Source of the DNA: Siphonodentalium dalli
Taxonomy: Eukaryota > Mollusca > Scaphopoda > Gadilida > Siphonodentaliidae
Direction: 5' to 3'
Length of the DNA stretch: 64,000 nucleotides
NCBI GenBank assembly: GCA_032622095.1
Contig: CP136062.1
Location: 139,210,351 to 139,274,350 of the forward strand
The notes beneath the pieces are model-generated. The model did not search any database. It saw only the letters and a list, made by a program, of their open reading frames with translations, and was not told the origin of the DNA. Positions 1 to 12,109 of the stretch are shown here, in pieces. A program made the translations under genes and the position numbers. Numbering within the stretch: the first letter of the stretch is position 1; each line of letters begins with the position of its first letter.

Positions 1-192
1 CGTTCAAAATTGCGGATGAAGATGGATAACTCTAAAAACAAGTGGTAATACGGCCAAATTTCGTTGAACAAAAATGATAAATAACACGTTTTGGGAAATT
101 TGATACCATAGTTGACAGTGCTTAGCACTATTTTGTTGCAATTAATCGATTCTGATAACTAAAGCGTATTTTGAAGCTCGGATTGAGTACCT
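1..192. mobile_element. Family D element, partial, cut by window edge
   Basis: This is the terminal part of a family-D copy in the same orientation as those at 9524 and 44412. It ends GATTGAGTACCT at 192 and is followed by TTAA (193-196). Internal words shared with other copies include ggatgaagatggataactct and aattaatcgattctgataac. Confidence 0.75.
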
Positions 193-713
193 TTAATACA
201 CCTATATTTTCCTGCTACCGGTACCAAATTACATATACATGTACATAATGTTTAGGCTATAATGGGCCGTTTAAATAAATACCAAGCATTACGAGCACAT
301 TCTTTTGTACCGCTTCTCAGACGATTCATCGGAATTTAGAGAGCTGATGGCATTAATTGAGTGGTCGTCGCGCTAATATCAGACGAGTAACTTGATAATG
401 CGGATCGATAGATGGACCGGAAGCGTGAAGACCGAAACGAAATGTTTACTAATGAGGACCAGTGAGCACTACCCTGCAATCAGCATTCGAAAACCCATCG
501 ACACAAAGCTACCACATAATGTCTTAATATCGGCATCTGACTGATCAAAGCCTCGTTGCGGTTTGAAGTCTAGAATAGAGATTACATTAGTGATGTGGGT
601 CCCTGGCCCTCATATAGGTCGAATCGATTCCGGGGATCAAACTAGGTCAATTATATGTTAAAAACTTCATATCAACTATATGTCATATTCACAACACAAC
701 TAAATTTGCTCGC
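193..713. other. No recognisable feature
   Basis: I see no open frame with coding character, no inverted repeat and no tandem repeat here. A short CG-containing stretch at 340-480 is the only compositional difference. Confidence 0.5.
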
Positions 714-717
714 TTAA

Positions 718-1193
718 AGGCCCACTTAATTTTCGAACCCCCTAGATTACATTATATAAAATATATGCCATATTATATATACCGTTTGAAAGAGGAAGCT
801 CCAAAACATTGTATTGTCAACTTATCCGGTGTAATAAACTGTGGACATGTTGTTTTTGTTTAGTTGCCAGCGCGTTTTATCATCTAGATTGCAGTAAAGA
901 GCAGTATTATTTCCAATGTAGGGGGGGGGAATAACTCTATGTATTAAAGATAGAGTCTTCCCCTTCCATTGTAAAAGTTTGAATTATGTTGCATTCTGGG
1001 ATCCAAAGGGGGGAAGTCATTCTATGATTTCAGCAGTTTTTTATTGCTCTGTGTGCGTCTTCTGAGACACAGATGTTTCAAATAGTGATGAATTATAGTA
1101 TTTTAATCATATTTTATGGCATAGATTGTTATTAAAACCGTATATCAAGTCACTATAAAAAAATAATCGGCGACTCGAAAATTAAGTGGGCCT
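718..1193. mobile_element. Family J MITE, complete
   Basis: The ends are inverted: AGGCCCACTTAATTTTCGA at 718 and its complement (TCGAAAATTAAGTGGGCCT) at the right end. TTAA precedes it (714-717) and TTAG follows. A second copy lies at 51269-51724. The interior contains a weak inner inverted repeat (the ataactctatgtattaaagatagagt region) but no ORF. Confidence 0.75.
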
Positions 1194-1199
1194 TTAGTT

Positions 1200-1295
1200 A
1201 CCTTACCTTATCTATATTCGCGCAGTGCTCTCACTCACAACATATATATGTGCGCGAATTTAAAAATGAGAGAAAAATAGTACGACGCCTGCATG
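1200..1295. repeat. Dispersed repeat with inverted GCGCGAAT motif
   Basis: The stretch attcgcgcagtgc...gtgcgcgaatttaaaaatgag...aaaaatagtacgac recurs at 7955-8035. Each copy can form a short hairpin around the gcgcgaat / attcgcgc words. No ORF is present. Confidence 0.45.
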
Positions 1296-1549
1296 GGTTT
1301 ATACCAAACAACAGGAAAATCAGGGGGCTATGGTAATGAGTTATGCATACATACATTGCTGGAGGCTACACCGAATATGTTTTATTTATAATAGTTTATG
1401 GACATGCAATCTCAACATCATTATTATTCATATGTAAATCTTGATATGATCTTCCATGTTGCAATGCTTGTAAGAAAAACACATTCCGCGGAAGTATGTA
1501 TCCATATCCACAACCCCGTAGTGACACCGTAGTTAAATCATATGCATAT

Positions 1550-2180
1550 CGTTTGTCTACTGTCGGCACGTTGGTTTAAACATATTTATGTAACACAATT
1601 TACAAGGGATTGGGGGACAAGTTATAGCAACTTAAGGTGGCCCCTCTCCCGACAATATTTACACAAATGTTTAAACATGATGAATAAGAGATATAATACT
1701 AAGAATGTTGATGACGATGATGTCTGGTGATTGGTGTTACCGGTCCTGAGATCCACTCCTATAGATATCATGCCATGCCGTACCGTAAGCAGTTTACGAT
1801 TGTTCTTCATTAAGTGAAACGTTTGCTTTCTGAAATATGTTTTTGAACAATGTAAAAGAGCAGTTGGTTTGATGCTGTGGAATGTTTGGGGCGCCTCTGA
1901 GGAAATAGTTTACGTCTACTATTGTGAAAGCATACTCATCTAGTCTGTCATATAATTTAGTTCTTTGCTGTCGGAATAAAGGACATTCGAAAAAGAAGTG
2001 TAAGGCATCCTCGATCTCTGTGCCACAATTATATACACACTGGGCTTTCGGCTGTAAAGTTATTATATCTAAGCGAAGTTCACTGCAACCGTTGCGAATT
2101 TTAGAATGGATAATATTTTCTTTCGACTCCCAGTTTGAAAACAAGGAAGTGGTTTGAGGGTCGAATCTATAAAACTAAGA
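1550..2180 (-). mobile_element. LINE 3' fragment: reverse-transcriptase C-terminal tail plus 3' UTR
   Basis: On the - strand, from about 2180 to the stop near 1794, the frame reads FDPQTTSLFSNWESKENIIH followed by a Cys/His knuckle of the form C-x3-C-x-E-I-E-D-A-L-H-F-F-F-E-C-P-L-F. This is the pattern seen at the C-terminal end of many animal LINE reverse transcriptases. Upstream of about 2180 the frame is lost, so only the 5'-truncated end of the element remains. The stretch down to about 1550 is its likely 3' UTR, because a related sequence recurs at 16735-16862. It is inactive. Confidence 0.7.
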
Positions 2181-2234
2181 TTGACAATGCACAATTAATC
2201 AATCGAACACGATTATAGAATGACAGGGACTCGC

Positions 2235-2485
2235 AAATTTGAAAAATGTCTGTCCGCTTGGGAAATTACATCGTTTGACAAATGATATATATGTATACTA
2301 GAGCTGTTCAACGTCATAATTTGCTGGACATTGCGGGCAAGGTGTCTCACATGGAAGTGAGTATTCCTCGCTTGGGAACTTACATCGTTTGATATATGAT
2401 AAAGGTATACCAGAGCTGGTCCAACGTCATAATTTGCTGGACATTGCGGGCAAGATATCTCGCATGGACGCTAGTATATATTCCT
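2235..2485. repeat. Tandem duplication, two units of about 118 bp
   Basis: Two successive units share cgcttgggaa.ttacatcgtttga and caacgtcataatttgctgg followed by acattgcgggcaag, starting near 2254 and 2370. They differ at scattered sites. No coding potential was seen. Confidence 0.65.
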
Positions 2486-3589
2486 CGTTTTCTTGACCTG
2501 TATAATGAACAAATAACTCAACCCAAAAAAAAGATAGCGAATAATTTATTACCAGTTTTGATGGCTCACTTTGCATCACGTCTCCATATGTAAATATTAC
2601 TGTTGAGAAGATATAAGTGTGCAAGTGACTTCGGTCACCATAATGTTTTCGGGGTTGTGAAATTTGAACGCCAGAATATTCTTAAAACAAATTTGTTCGA
2701 TTTTCGGTTATTGACGTTTCCAAGATAAGTTGTTGAAATAGCTAATTAGTCTAATAGCTTGCTGATATTTTTTCGTAAATATAGAAAACATGCCCGATAG
2801 CCTTCCAGTTCACAACATTTGGCTACCGGTATATATATACAATACAATAGTAAAGCGGAATTTCCGATTGTGATCTTCGGATTATTTCTTCGCTTCGAAA
2901 GGTTAGTGCTCCCGGCAAATATAAGGGGATAAACATGCTGTTTGGTGTTTGGTGGATTTGCTGAACTGGAAATGGTTGACATTTTATAAACAATCCATAT
3001 CACTTCCTCCATGAAGATATAGTTCCTTATTTTAATAGAAATAAACCGATTGATCCAAAGGAATCCGCGAAATCCATAGACTCAAATTCACGCTAATTTG
3101 ACATCGAATATGTATAAATTATATTATAGATACATAATCCGATTAGATGGTAACCGTATCATCCATTTACAACAACAACGGAATTTCACCGAAAGCCGAT
3201 TTAGTTATCCAAATTAGTTTATTGCCAATAAATACTCACAACAATACCAATCACGATCTCATATTTGCCGTCAAAGTCCTAAAATGCGGTTTTTCTTGGC
3301 AGTTTGCAGGTGAGCGAGTGTGATTTACAGCTTCCATATGTGGTGATCCCTAATTCAAATTGGAATTCCTTAACAATTAGTGTTGTCAGAAATATAAACA
3401 CATAGTATTCCCAAGTACATGTATAACCAGCATGGTGACATAACTATCACAACATACCGTATTCTTGTTGATACTTTTCATCGACTTCTATTCCGAAATT
3501 AATTGGTCGCCACTGGTCGCACATGGAGCCGTGACCTTGCGTTACCTCTCGTAACGGCGTGGGCGCATGTCTGTACTTTTTACGTAAGA
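2486..3589. other. No recognisable feature
   Basis: The sequence is AT-rich with only short open frames. A possible splice-donor-like word (gcaggtgagcg at 3306) has no convincing exon in front of it. Confidence 0.4.
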
Positions 3590-3774
3590 AATCAGCTGAT
3601 TTTTTCCAGGTCGCCAAATGTTCCAGGTGGTGAAAACTAAACATGCAGACTTAAGACATCGAAATATATTAACATTGCGCTTTGATGGGTGGCTTCAACT
3701 CAATTCAAATATATATTTACCCCCGAAGCCTAAGAAATAGTAATTTATATAGGGGCGTTAAATCGGATTATGGA
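3590..3774. mobile_element. Family D fragment
   Basis: Words ggtcgccaaatgttccaggtggtgaaaa and tttgatgggtggcttc, then tacccccgaagcc and the end gttaaatcggattatgg...TTAA match the right-hand part of the copy at 57926-58321. The left part is missing. Confidence 0.6.
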
Positions 3775-5389
3775 TATTTAATAAATGTAAGTTTCGTGGT
3801 CAAATTGTGCCAAGGTATGCCCTATTTCAGTATTGACGGGACATTGGCATTGCAATGGCGGCAATGCATCATTCACTGTTGTCAAGGTTTCGAGCTTCAT
3901 AGTACAGAGAACAACGGCTCGCTCTTTACAACGTCATGTTCGCTGTCAATTACTTCATAATTCCGACGTCCTTCGAAAGACCTGTTTCCATTAATATGAT
4001 TTGTCTGAATAACTTGAATTTTCCCAACCTCAAGTTAATCAAGCCGATGTGCGATTCAATCATAAGACTACTTAGTCTGGTCCCTGGCTCTGACGCTCCG
4101 CAGACTGTTCCGTGCAACTCCGCGGCGCAACGCTTCCGCCTACTTGCCGGAGCGTTGATCCTGAGCGTAGAGGAGGCTGAGCGCCAATCTCTACCAGAGC
4201 GTACCAGTCATACTTCCTTTCTCACTCTGTCACCGGCTGGGTACTAGTCTGTGGTTTTCTATATTTAGCACGGATTTTTCCAGACAAAATGGCGAGACCG
4301 CGATCGACCAAAATAAAATTATGTGCTTTGAGAACAATTCCCGCACTAAAAATTTATTGACAGAATGGAGAATTAGACCGGTAGTTTTGTTGACAATTTT
4401 CGCACACTTCTTAGCAAAATGGCAGCAAATTAGAACTTTTGTGATTGGCTTGCCATGAATGTTGTCGTCCATGTGCGTTTTTACTTTTGTGTTGATAAAA
4501 TAATCGGAAAACCAAATCACACCGTTTCGCAATATAGTTCTTTGGTTCTAGAGGGACTTTCCTAACATAAGGTACGGAATTACACAAATGTTATTCGAAA
4601 TTGTTTGTGCTTAATAAGGACAACATGTTGCTCTTTTCGCTTAGTACATCAATTTATATCGCGGAAGTCCACCAAATGTGGGTAAAATGTCGCCGGTAGC
4701 AGCGGTCTTACCGAGTCATCAAGGGAGGTAAACCCTGCATGGAGTTTGGCTGAGCACAAGGAACGAGTCCAAAGTCTACTTCGAATCTCCCGCTGTTTAA
4801 ATCGTTGTCCCTACGAACGAAGGTAATTCCGATCGAAACAGCGCAATGATTCAGATGTTTTCATTGTTTAGCAGGCCTCTAGCTATAGATTTTACGCCAG
4901 CTACACTTGTTCTCACTTGTTCAACTAATAAATCAGCTTCGCCGAAATTGGATTTACCTGCTTGGCGGCTGAATCAGTGAATTAGAAAGTGTTTCAGTTG
5001 TCATTCCGTATATTCGGTAGTTATGCATACTCAAATTCGACGTAAAAATAAATACGGTGTCCACATGATTGTATTATTTGCCAGCAGAATGCCTGGGTTA
5101 AATATATTTATTTAAATTTTTTTTTTTTTGCAAAAAGTTGTTTTCTTGCACTAATAACATTATGTTGAGTCGAAAATCGTTTCATTGAAACTAGAAGGCG
5201 ACCTGAACAGTTTGACACCCATTGCGATATGTCGGTTGCAGTTTTTAGAACTACTCGCATTTTCTCGGTGGGTTTTGAGCGCTGCTCGTAGCAAAGCGAC
5301 TTCGTACCCTTTGCAAGATACATGGGCTTCGTTATAAATACATAACTGATAATAGAACGACTATATATATTATAGGCTAGCGTGTGCTA
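3775..5389. other. Unassigned; GC-rich patch at 4060-4245
   Basis: The patch at 4060-4245 is clearly GC-richer than its flanks and stays open on the + strand to TAG at 4245, with no family resemblance. A T-run lies at 5117-5129. No repeats or coding exons can be supported in the rest. Confidence 0.35.
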
Positions 5390-5932
5390 ACATCAATTCC
5401 TGTGGTTAAATTGATCTAGATGGACAATCGATGTGATTATATAATAACAACACTCTCTTTGCAAGGAATGTTCGACCACATGACCATCATCATCTTTATG
5501 AGAAGTCAGTAACTACATTTTCAAGAGGACATCATACACCATGGGCAATTCGTTGGCCGAAAATTCCTTAGAGAGTGTTCTTATTTTCTTATTATATAAA
5601 CATCAGTATGTCCTTACTTTTTTCAATACAATTATTATGAAGAATATTGATAAACTGATAAATGCAAAATGTTGATATATTCTTTATAATAATTGTATTG
5701 CAAAAAAGAAAGGACATATTGATGTTTATATAATAAGAACATAAGAGCACTATCTTAGGACCTTTCGGCCACATGAATTGCCCATGGTGTATGATGAATA
5801 TGTAGTTACTGACTTTTCATAAAGATGATGATGGCCATGTGCATGGTCGAAAATTCCTTGCAAAGAAAGTGTTGTTATTGTATTATCAAATCGATTGTCC
5901 ATCTAAATCAATTTAAGCACAGAAATTGATGT
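5390..5932. mobile_element. Foldback MITE, arms about 250 bp
   Basis: The left arm (5390-5640) and right arm (5675-5932) are inverted copies. The ends are ACATCAATTCCTGTGG and its near complement CAGAAATTGATGT. The loop is about 30 bp. A possible start in good context (accatgggcaattcg, 5538) lies within the arm and has a mirror copy at 5770, so it belongs to the repeat. Confidence 0.8.
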
Positions 5933-5939
5933 TTATATT

Positions 5940-6300
5940 TGTCAAAAAAACAAATTGTACGGAGATGCTTATAATCTAGTTTTCTGGGCTTGTGAGAAAA
6001 TTATTTCTTATCATTTTCTGATAATGAGAAAGTGACTTTCTAGGATTTAAGAAATTATTTCAAATTATTAAGAAATCATGAGAAAAATTAATAATCGTTT
6101 CTTAGAAAGTAGATAGAAAAATATACTCATAATTAGAATTTGAATTTCTATAAGAAATTAATTTTCTAACTTTTTGGCAGTGCATGTTGAACACCAGAGA
6201 GGCTATTTACGATGAGCCGCTGATGTATAACACCAGAGAGGCCATTTGCACTGAGATGCTTATGTAGAACACCAAAGAGGCCATTTGCAGAGAGAAGCCG
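5940..6300. repeat. AT-rich imperfect repeats and a 3-unit tandem repeat
   Basis: 5980-6160 is built from variants of taagaaat/gagaaa words in both orientations. 6186-6300 holds three units of about 52 bp, each with aacaccagagaggc (or a close variant) followed by atttgca or atttacg. Confidence 0.55.
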
Positions 6301-6693
6301 CGAATAGTTTGGGCAGTGTGAGTTCCCGAAATTACATCACTTCCCTAAAGACATCCTGGAACTGACTATCAACTCACCCAATCGCTTCCAACGACAAGGG
6401 TTTTTTGGTTCCAAACCACTAACTTTGGTAAAAACATTTGAACAGTTCGAATTTCATGCCTGACGCAAACATAAGTTGGAAATTCAAGACCAATAGTAGG
6501 TTGAATGTTCTGATAGTTTGATATTCCAACCGGTAATTATGGTAAAATTTTGTGTTTTCAGGCCAAAAGTCGAATATTTTCCTTCTTCTGTCAGTTTGGA
6601 CTGAAATAACAATAATTTGGACATTTCCAATCATACTGGGGTGTGTTAGGTTGTAGATTTCCAACAGATATATAGAAAGTTAGAGGTACCTGT

Positions 6694-7707
6694 TAGGGAC
6701 GTGACCAAACACAAGTTTTGCATAATTCCATTTGCACCCACCCCCTCCTTGCACCTCAATACTCAGGACTAATATCCCATATATTCATAAAACATGGTTC
6801 TATATTCCCGGTATAAGAACATTCAGATATTTTTACCTGAAAATTGCATAAATCCTAACGTCTAGTGGTCTAACTCCAGACAAATGCAAGAAAATCTCAA
6901 ATCCTAGCATCTAGACTGGCCTCTGAAACTGGAGTTTTCCTAGTATTGGAAATTTCAAACCTCATACTCCCCATCAGGTTGGAGAATTCTCCAACTGATG
7001 ACTATTTCAGTACACAAGTTTGACCAAATGTAGTACAACATTATTTTGTTAAACTAATTAACAGTTTTGTATTGGCCATACGGGGGAGGTACAATGACAC
7101 ACCGGGCCGACCATGGTTGGGCCCGGTGTGCGAAAATTTTGAAATCTGAACAAGAAAATCGCAAAATCCTAGCATCTAGACTAGCCTCAAGCCTTCCTAG
7201 AGTGTGAAATTTCAATCTATGACACCCCCACTTAGGTTGGAAAATTTCCAACTGATGACAATTCCAATGACAATGTTGACCAAATGTATGACAATATTGT
7301 TTTCTTAAATTAACTAGCAGTTTTTGACTGGCCACGGGGGAGGGACCAGGACACAAGCTTTCCAAGTGTTGGAAATTCCAACCTGTCACCCCCACCCCCT
7401 AAGGTTGGAAAATTTCCAACTGATGACCATTTCATTCCAAAATTTTGACCAAATATATGAAAATATGCAAATATTGGTCCAAAAACAATTAATTCCCCCC
7501 AACAAGTTTTCAACCTATTGTTGGTGTGAAATTTCCAACTAATGTTTTGGCAGGTATGAAATTTTGACCAAAGTTGGGGGGTGAGACATCCCCCCCCCCC
7601 CACCACCCCCCCCCCCTGTCGCCACGTCTCTGTTACCAGTTGGAAAATTCCAACAAAAGATTTTCCAGCTCAAAAGAGTGCAAATGGAACTATTTTCCAC
7701 GTCCCTG
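6694..7707. mobile_element. Family E element (hAT-like, non-autonomous), copy 1
   Basis: The ends TAGGGACGTG and CACGTCCCTG are inverted. The interior closely matches the copy at 31159-32132, including the repeated palindromic words around GGAAATTTCC. No target duplication is visible here. The region also carries long C-runs near 7590-7616. The ORFs seen across it are translations of the repeat. Confidence 0.7.
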
Positions 7708-7784
7708 ATATTAATTCACTCAATTACTTCTATTTACGGCTGAGAAATCCGACGGAATTACCGTCCCTAATAGAGCACAAAATC

Positions 7785-9519
7785 TAACAAAATAATTGAA
7801 TTTAAGAAAAAACAACTTACTCAAGCAATATACTGAGACGATACTCACGTTAATTTGGGTTTAGGTTTCTGAATATTGATTCCACCATTGCCAAGGAAAT
7901 AACGAACACAGAAAATTGGGCGGTATACGGTACGTTCTCAGTGTATACCTTACTCGTATTTAAATTCGCGCAATACTATTTTTCGCGCACCCATGGGTGC
8001 GCGAATTTAAAACTGAGCGAAAAATAGTACGACTCCAAAGTTTAATCTAAACCACAGTCCATAGAAGATCGCTATGTTGCTGAGTTTACATATATTATAA
8101 TCGGTTGAATAGACAATTACGCCAATAAATATATGCATATATTTACATTCGGCCAACCGCTATCAAGACCATTGCTCACAATGCCAAGTGTCAAATCATG
8201 GTGACATACTAATACTAATATTCCAGGTCGCCACAAAATTATGATGTAGAAGTAGGGCTTTATATCTCCCCCGCAGAGTCTGCACTCTGCAGTGCAGGGC
8301 ATTCATTTTAAAATTACATGGAATTCGTCACCTAGTTCTAAAATTACACAAAGAACACTTTCTGTCAAAATCTCAACCTACACAGGATCCCGATTCAACT
8401 GGCAAGTAGTTTCTTCTCCTGAACCGTAATTTATCTTAACAACTCGACGGAATGCATATTTATTTTATATGGATATGTGCCTCTCCATTCTTGAATAAAA
8501 GCATATTCTGATCGGTCTTTCAAATTTGTGGTGAATCTAATCAACGACTACAGTACAACAGTACTCATAAAGATATGAACACCAGCCGGGATATAAGATC
8601 ACCCTTATTCCAATTGGTTAATATTGTTGTTGTTCCTATGTCTGTTGTTTACATTCAATATACTTGTGATTATGTCCCTTCGCTGCCCTGTAGAAGTTAT
8701 TTATATAGTGTTGGGTAACTTCTTGTTATATTTGCTCAAGGACGAATCGGTGAAGATTACTCAATAATGTAAGCAAATCCAGTGCCAATGCCCCCCCCCC
8801 CATCTTGACACAATACATGTCATTTGTAGAGTCTAAAATATGAGATTCTCAATCCCCTTCATTGGCCGTCGTTCACAGGAAAGCTCAAACGAAAGGTGGA
8901 ATCAAGGTGTCGGACCTCAGTTTAAGAGATTCCCCTTCAAATTTGACGACACCACAAGACTAATCTGTGTATGTGCTCTGTATCTGTCAAAAGTATAAGA
9001 ATTGTATTGATAAGTTAAATGTAATGTTGTCAAATTATCCACACTGATAGACTGCAAAATCTAATTTAATTCAATATTATAAAAACACACCCCCGCAATA
9101 TACATAGAGGATACTCTCGTTAATTTGTTTTTAAGTGTTAAGTTGATGCTAGCGTTGCCAATAAAATAAAAATAAAACTTCAAACATAACTATACGTTTT
9201 TGGTTTGTATGTATTAAGTGCAATGAATTTAAATGAATTTGTATTGTCTTGCCAGCACAAAAATAATCCTAAAATGTGAGGACGTAAAATCGCCCTTTTT
9301 CCAATTAGTTAATATCTATGTTTCTGTACTTATGCGTGGGAGTATGTCCTTTTGCTGTCGTATATAAAAGTAATTTATATAGTGGATGCTTACACGAAAT
9401 TGGAATAAAGATGTCCAATTCCTGCTAATGATGCCCCATCCATTGACAACCACAAGAATAATCTTTGTGTAAGTGATCTATATCTGTCTGCTTGCACTAT
9501 CAGGATTGTATTAGACAAC
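7785..9519. repeat. Diverged direct duplication of a roughly 0.7-kb segment
   Basis: Words from the first half recur in order in the second: aaaatctaa...ttgaatt (7780 / 9057), gatactcacgttaatttg (7850 / 9110), ttccaattggttaatat (8610 / 9299), gaagttatttatatagtg (8693 / 9365) and ccacaagactaatctgtgt (8950 / 9450). The copies differ by many indels. No coding exon was seen. Confidence 0.55.
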
Positions 9520-9523
9520 TTAA

Positions 9524-9986
9524 AGATGGATTGTCCTAACTAACGCTCCTAAATTACTATTTCTTTGGCTTCCGGGGTAAAACAAATATTTGATTCGAGT
9601 CGAGGAACCCACCCATCAAAGCTCAGAGTGATCAGATATCGATTTTTGACGTTTGTTATTTCTCGAGATGTGCAATTATTTTTGGCCTAGAAACACGTCG
9701 TCAAACGGATGATCTCGGACAAAATTGCGGATGAAGATGGATAACTCTAAAAACAAGTGGTCAAACGGCCAAATTTCGTGAATACTCAAGTGATAATACG
9801 CCCATATTTCGTTGAACAAAATATTGATAAATAACACGTTTTGGGAAATTTGATAGGCTACCATAGGTGACAGTGGTTAGCATCATTTGTTGCAATTAAT
9901 CGATTCTGATAACTAAAGCGTATTCTGAAGAAATGTTGTTGTTGTGTCTTGATGATATGGGGATCCTCTGATCGGATTGAGTACCT
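9524..9986. mobile_element. Family D element, complete
   Basis: It starts AGATGGATTGTCC and ends GGATTGAGTACCT, with TTAA on both sides (9520-9523 and 9987-9990). An internal stretch around 9740-9810 is duplicated (aaatttcgtgaatactcaagtgataatac). Confidence 0.8.
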
Positions 9987-9990
9987 TTAA

Positions 9991-10589
9991 GGCAATATTG
10001 TGTAAGAAAGGCTGATACAACCGCAATGGTTTCAGGTCTGGTTATACCATTTACAACATTAACTTAGCATGCATGTCTGATAGCATTTCTAGGGCTAATT
10101 GCCAGGACTTGGTGAGCGATTCGCCCATATTTCTTCGTGAATATATTCGATGGCAGTGCCCTTACATATATGTGGGAGTTCTTCGCGGTTCGATCAAGGG
10201 CCACATGAGGTCCGTGCGTGTCTGCCATTTATTGAAGGCAGAACATAGCAATTCTGGAAAGTTAAGGGTTAATAGCGACCGACACATTGCGTGTGCGGCC
10301 GTTTCCTCGTCCGTGTATGTGCGGTTTTTCGTGAGACCCCCGTACTGGTTTGTTCACTAACATCATCCCTTGACACCACATTGGTGGTCCGGTGGTCTGA
10401 TCTGGGCTGTATTTAGTCACACCAAACTATCAGTTCCAACATCACACATTGTTCGTGAAAATATCAATCAATTAAAAATATAACAAACTCAATGACTTTC
10501 GGTAGAATCAGTAAAATCAGTATATTTTTCCACATATAACATTGAAAACAACTGGGAAAGTGATTTGGCTTATTATGGACATATCTTAG
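9991..10589. other. Unassigned; CpG-richer stretch with a 95-codon frame
   Basis: 10073-10360 is open on the + strand and richer in CG than its surroundings. The predicted peptide shows no known motif and no splice sites bound it sensibly. I treat it as unassigned. Confidence 0.35.
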
Positions 10590-10592
10590 TGA

Positions 10593-12057
10593 ACGTTCAG
10601 ACGACTACGATTCAATCGTAGTGGAGGAATCGGGCCTGACCAAATCGTGGAAAGTCTGTTCACACGATTGCGATGTCGTCGCATATGAGGATATCGTAAG
10701 CCATGGTTAACCACGTGATTAACTTCCCTACGATCTTCCCATCTACGATTTTACTACACACGACTGCCATTCCGTCGCAAGTGGACTCAGAGGAGGTAAC
10801 CAAAGATACACCACAATAAAAAAGATCGAGTGATATTCTCCTTCACCCTACACTGAAATCAAACCTTTATTAGGAATTTGGGGAAAGGTCCCGGGAGGAT
10901 ATGGAAAGGGTTGAACCCCTCCCCCACAACCCACTTTGGAAATTTTGGATGGGGTCATGGGAATGAGGTACATTACGCATGACAGGATGAGCATGAAGTG
11001 GAAATGATCTACATAATGATTTTTTTTCTTTGGTTTCTTTTTCTTTCTGTTTGCTGCTGATGTTGTTGCTGAGGTAGAGTAGGAGGCCATGTCGTGTTCA
11101 GGACACCCTCTCCTGTACCTGTTTGATGAAGTCAGCTGTCTCCGCCAATGCGGAGCTAGCACCGTTGTTGTTGTTGTTGTTGTTGTTGGTGGTGGTGATG
11201 GTGGTGATGGTGGTCGCGATGGATGACTCCGGGCTGATGTATTCCAGAGTCATCGGACAGAAGGATGTTTCCCTGTCCACCATCTCCACATAAAAGCTGG
11301 CGGCAGGCAGGTCCGGGATGACATCGGCGTCCCTGTCTCCGTATGCCTCAATGACGACGGCAGGGACATCCGGGGTGACTTCGGCGTCCCTGCTGGCTGA
11401 TGGAATGTCGTCGACGTCTAGATCAGCTGCCAAGTGGGGGAGCTGGGCGTCTCTCAGTTCGCCCCTGTTTCCACTTGGCCCTTATGTCAGCGACCCTTTT
11501 CCTCCTGGAGGGGGTCTTCTTCCTCCACCTCTTCTTCGTCTGCTTCTGGTCGCCGAGATCTCCATACCAAATGGTAGGTCGCTGGTGGGTTCCGGTTTCC
11601 CGAGTTACCGCCAGCAGAGGGAACTGCTGGAGCAATGTGGTAGTCCACGGACAGATGCACGAAGCCTCCCTTAGCCTGGTGTAGTGTCCAGCTTAGGGTA
11701 TCCCCAACGCGCAATATATGTCCAAGGCTGCTAACAAAGCAGATGGGATTAACTCCATAATCCCATGCCAGGCCCAACAACACTCACGTGGGATCGCTCG
11801 GGCAGCTAAGTCCCGAAGGACGGCCACACAACTCACAAGCGATCCAGAACCAGTCAGCGATAAGAGAAAATGCAAGCAATACGACTTACCCGCTCTACCG
11901 CCGGCTGACGAATGAAAATGTAATGACTGAAATCAAACAGTGCTTGATATTCAATTTATACTCACCATCTTGTCGTGAGCATGCGCAGTCAAATTATCGG
12001 TTAATATCCACGACGAAAAACCTCCCACTTACGATTGAAACGTGGTCATCTGAACGT
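10593..12057. mobile_element. Harbinger-like DNA transposon relic with TIRs and TGA target duplication
   Basis: The left end ACGTTCAGACGACTACGATT (10593 onward) and the reverse complement of the right end (12025-12057, reading ACGTTCAGATGACCACG) match over about 33 bp. Both ends are flanked by TGA (10590-10592 and 12058-12060), a 3-bp duplication as in PIF/Harbinger elements. The interior is GC-richer than its surroundings. It holds a broken minus-strand reading frame (11785-11098) and a minus-strand AATAAA at 10865-10870. No transposase DDE motif is recognisable, so it is a non-autonomous or decayed copy. Superfamily assignment rests on TIR and TSD only. Confidence 0.7.
11098..11785 (-). pseudogene. 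Broken transposon ORF inside the Harbinger-like element
   Basis: Overlapping minus-strand frames at 11487-11783, 11423-11635 and 11098-11433 look like one reading frame broken by shifts near 11440 and 11600. Parts seen: a basic block KKRWRKKTPSRRKR followed by IRAKWKQGR; an acidic block DEEEVEEED; an acidic segment DLDVDDIPSASRDAEVTPD; an Asn run from a GTT/AAC microsatellite; and a final FIKQVQERVS. A basic plus acidic accessory protein would fit the second ORF of Harbinger elements, but no Myb/SANT domain can be confirmed. Confidence 0.4.
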
Positions 12058-12109
12058 TGACGTACACCTGCACACTTCGAAATTAAGTAGCCATACACTC
12101 TTAGAACTT

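Noticed and set aside
5538-5680. ATG in strong context (accATGGGC, Met-Gly-Asn-Ser) as a candidate first exon of the G-alpha gene
   Set aside because: It lies in one arm of a foldback MITE with a mirror copy at 5770, the frame does not lead to a Leu-rich strand, and there is no phase-1 donor.
10073-10360. 95-codon + strand ORF in a CpG-richer stretch
   Set aside because: It has no motif, no splice or promoter context and no repeat support; a chance open frame is likely at this base composition.
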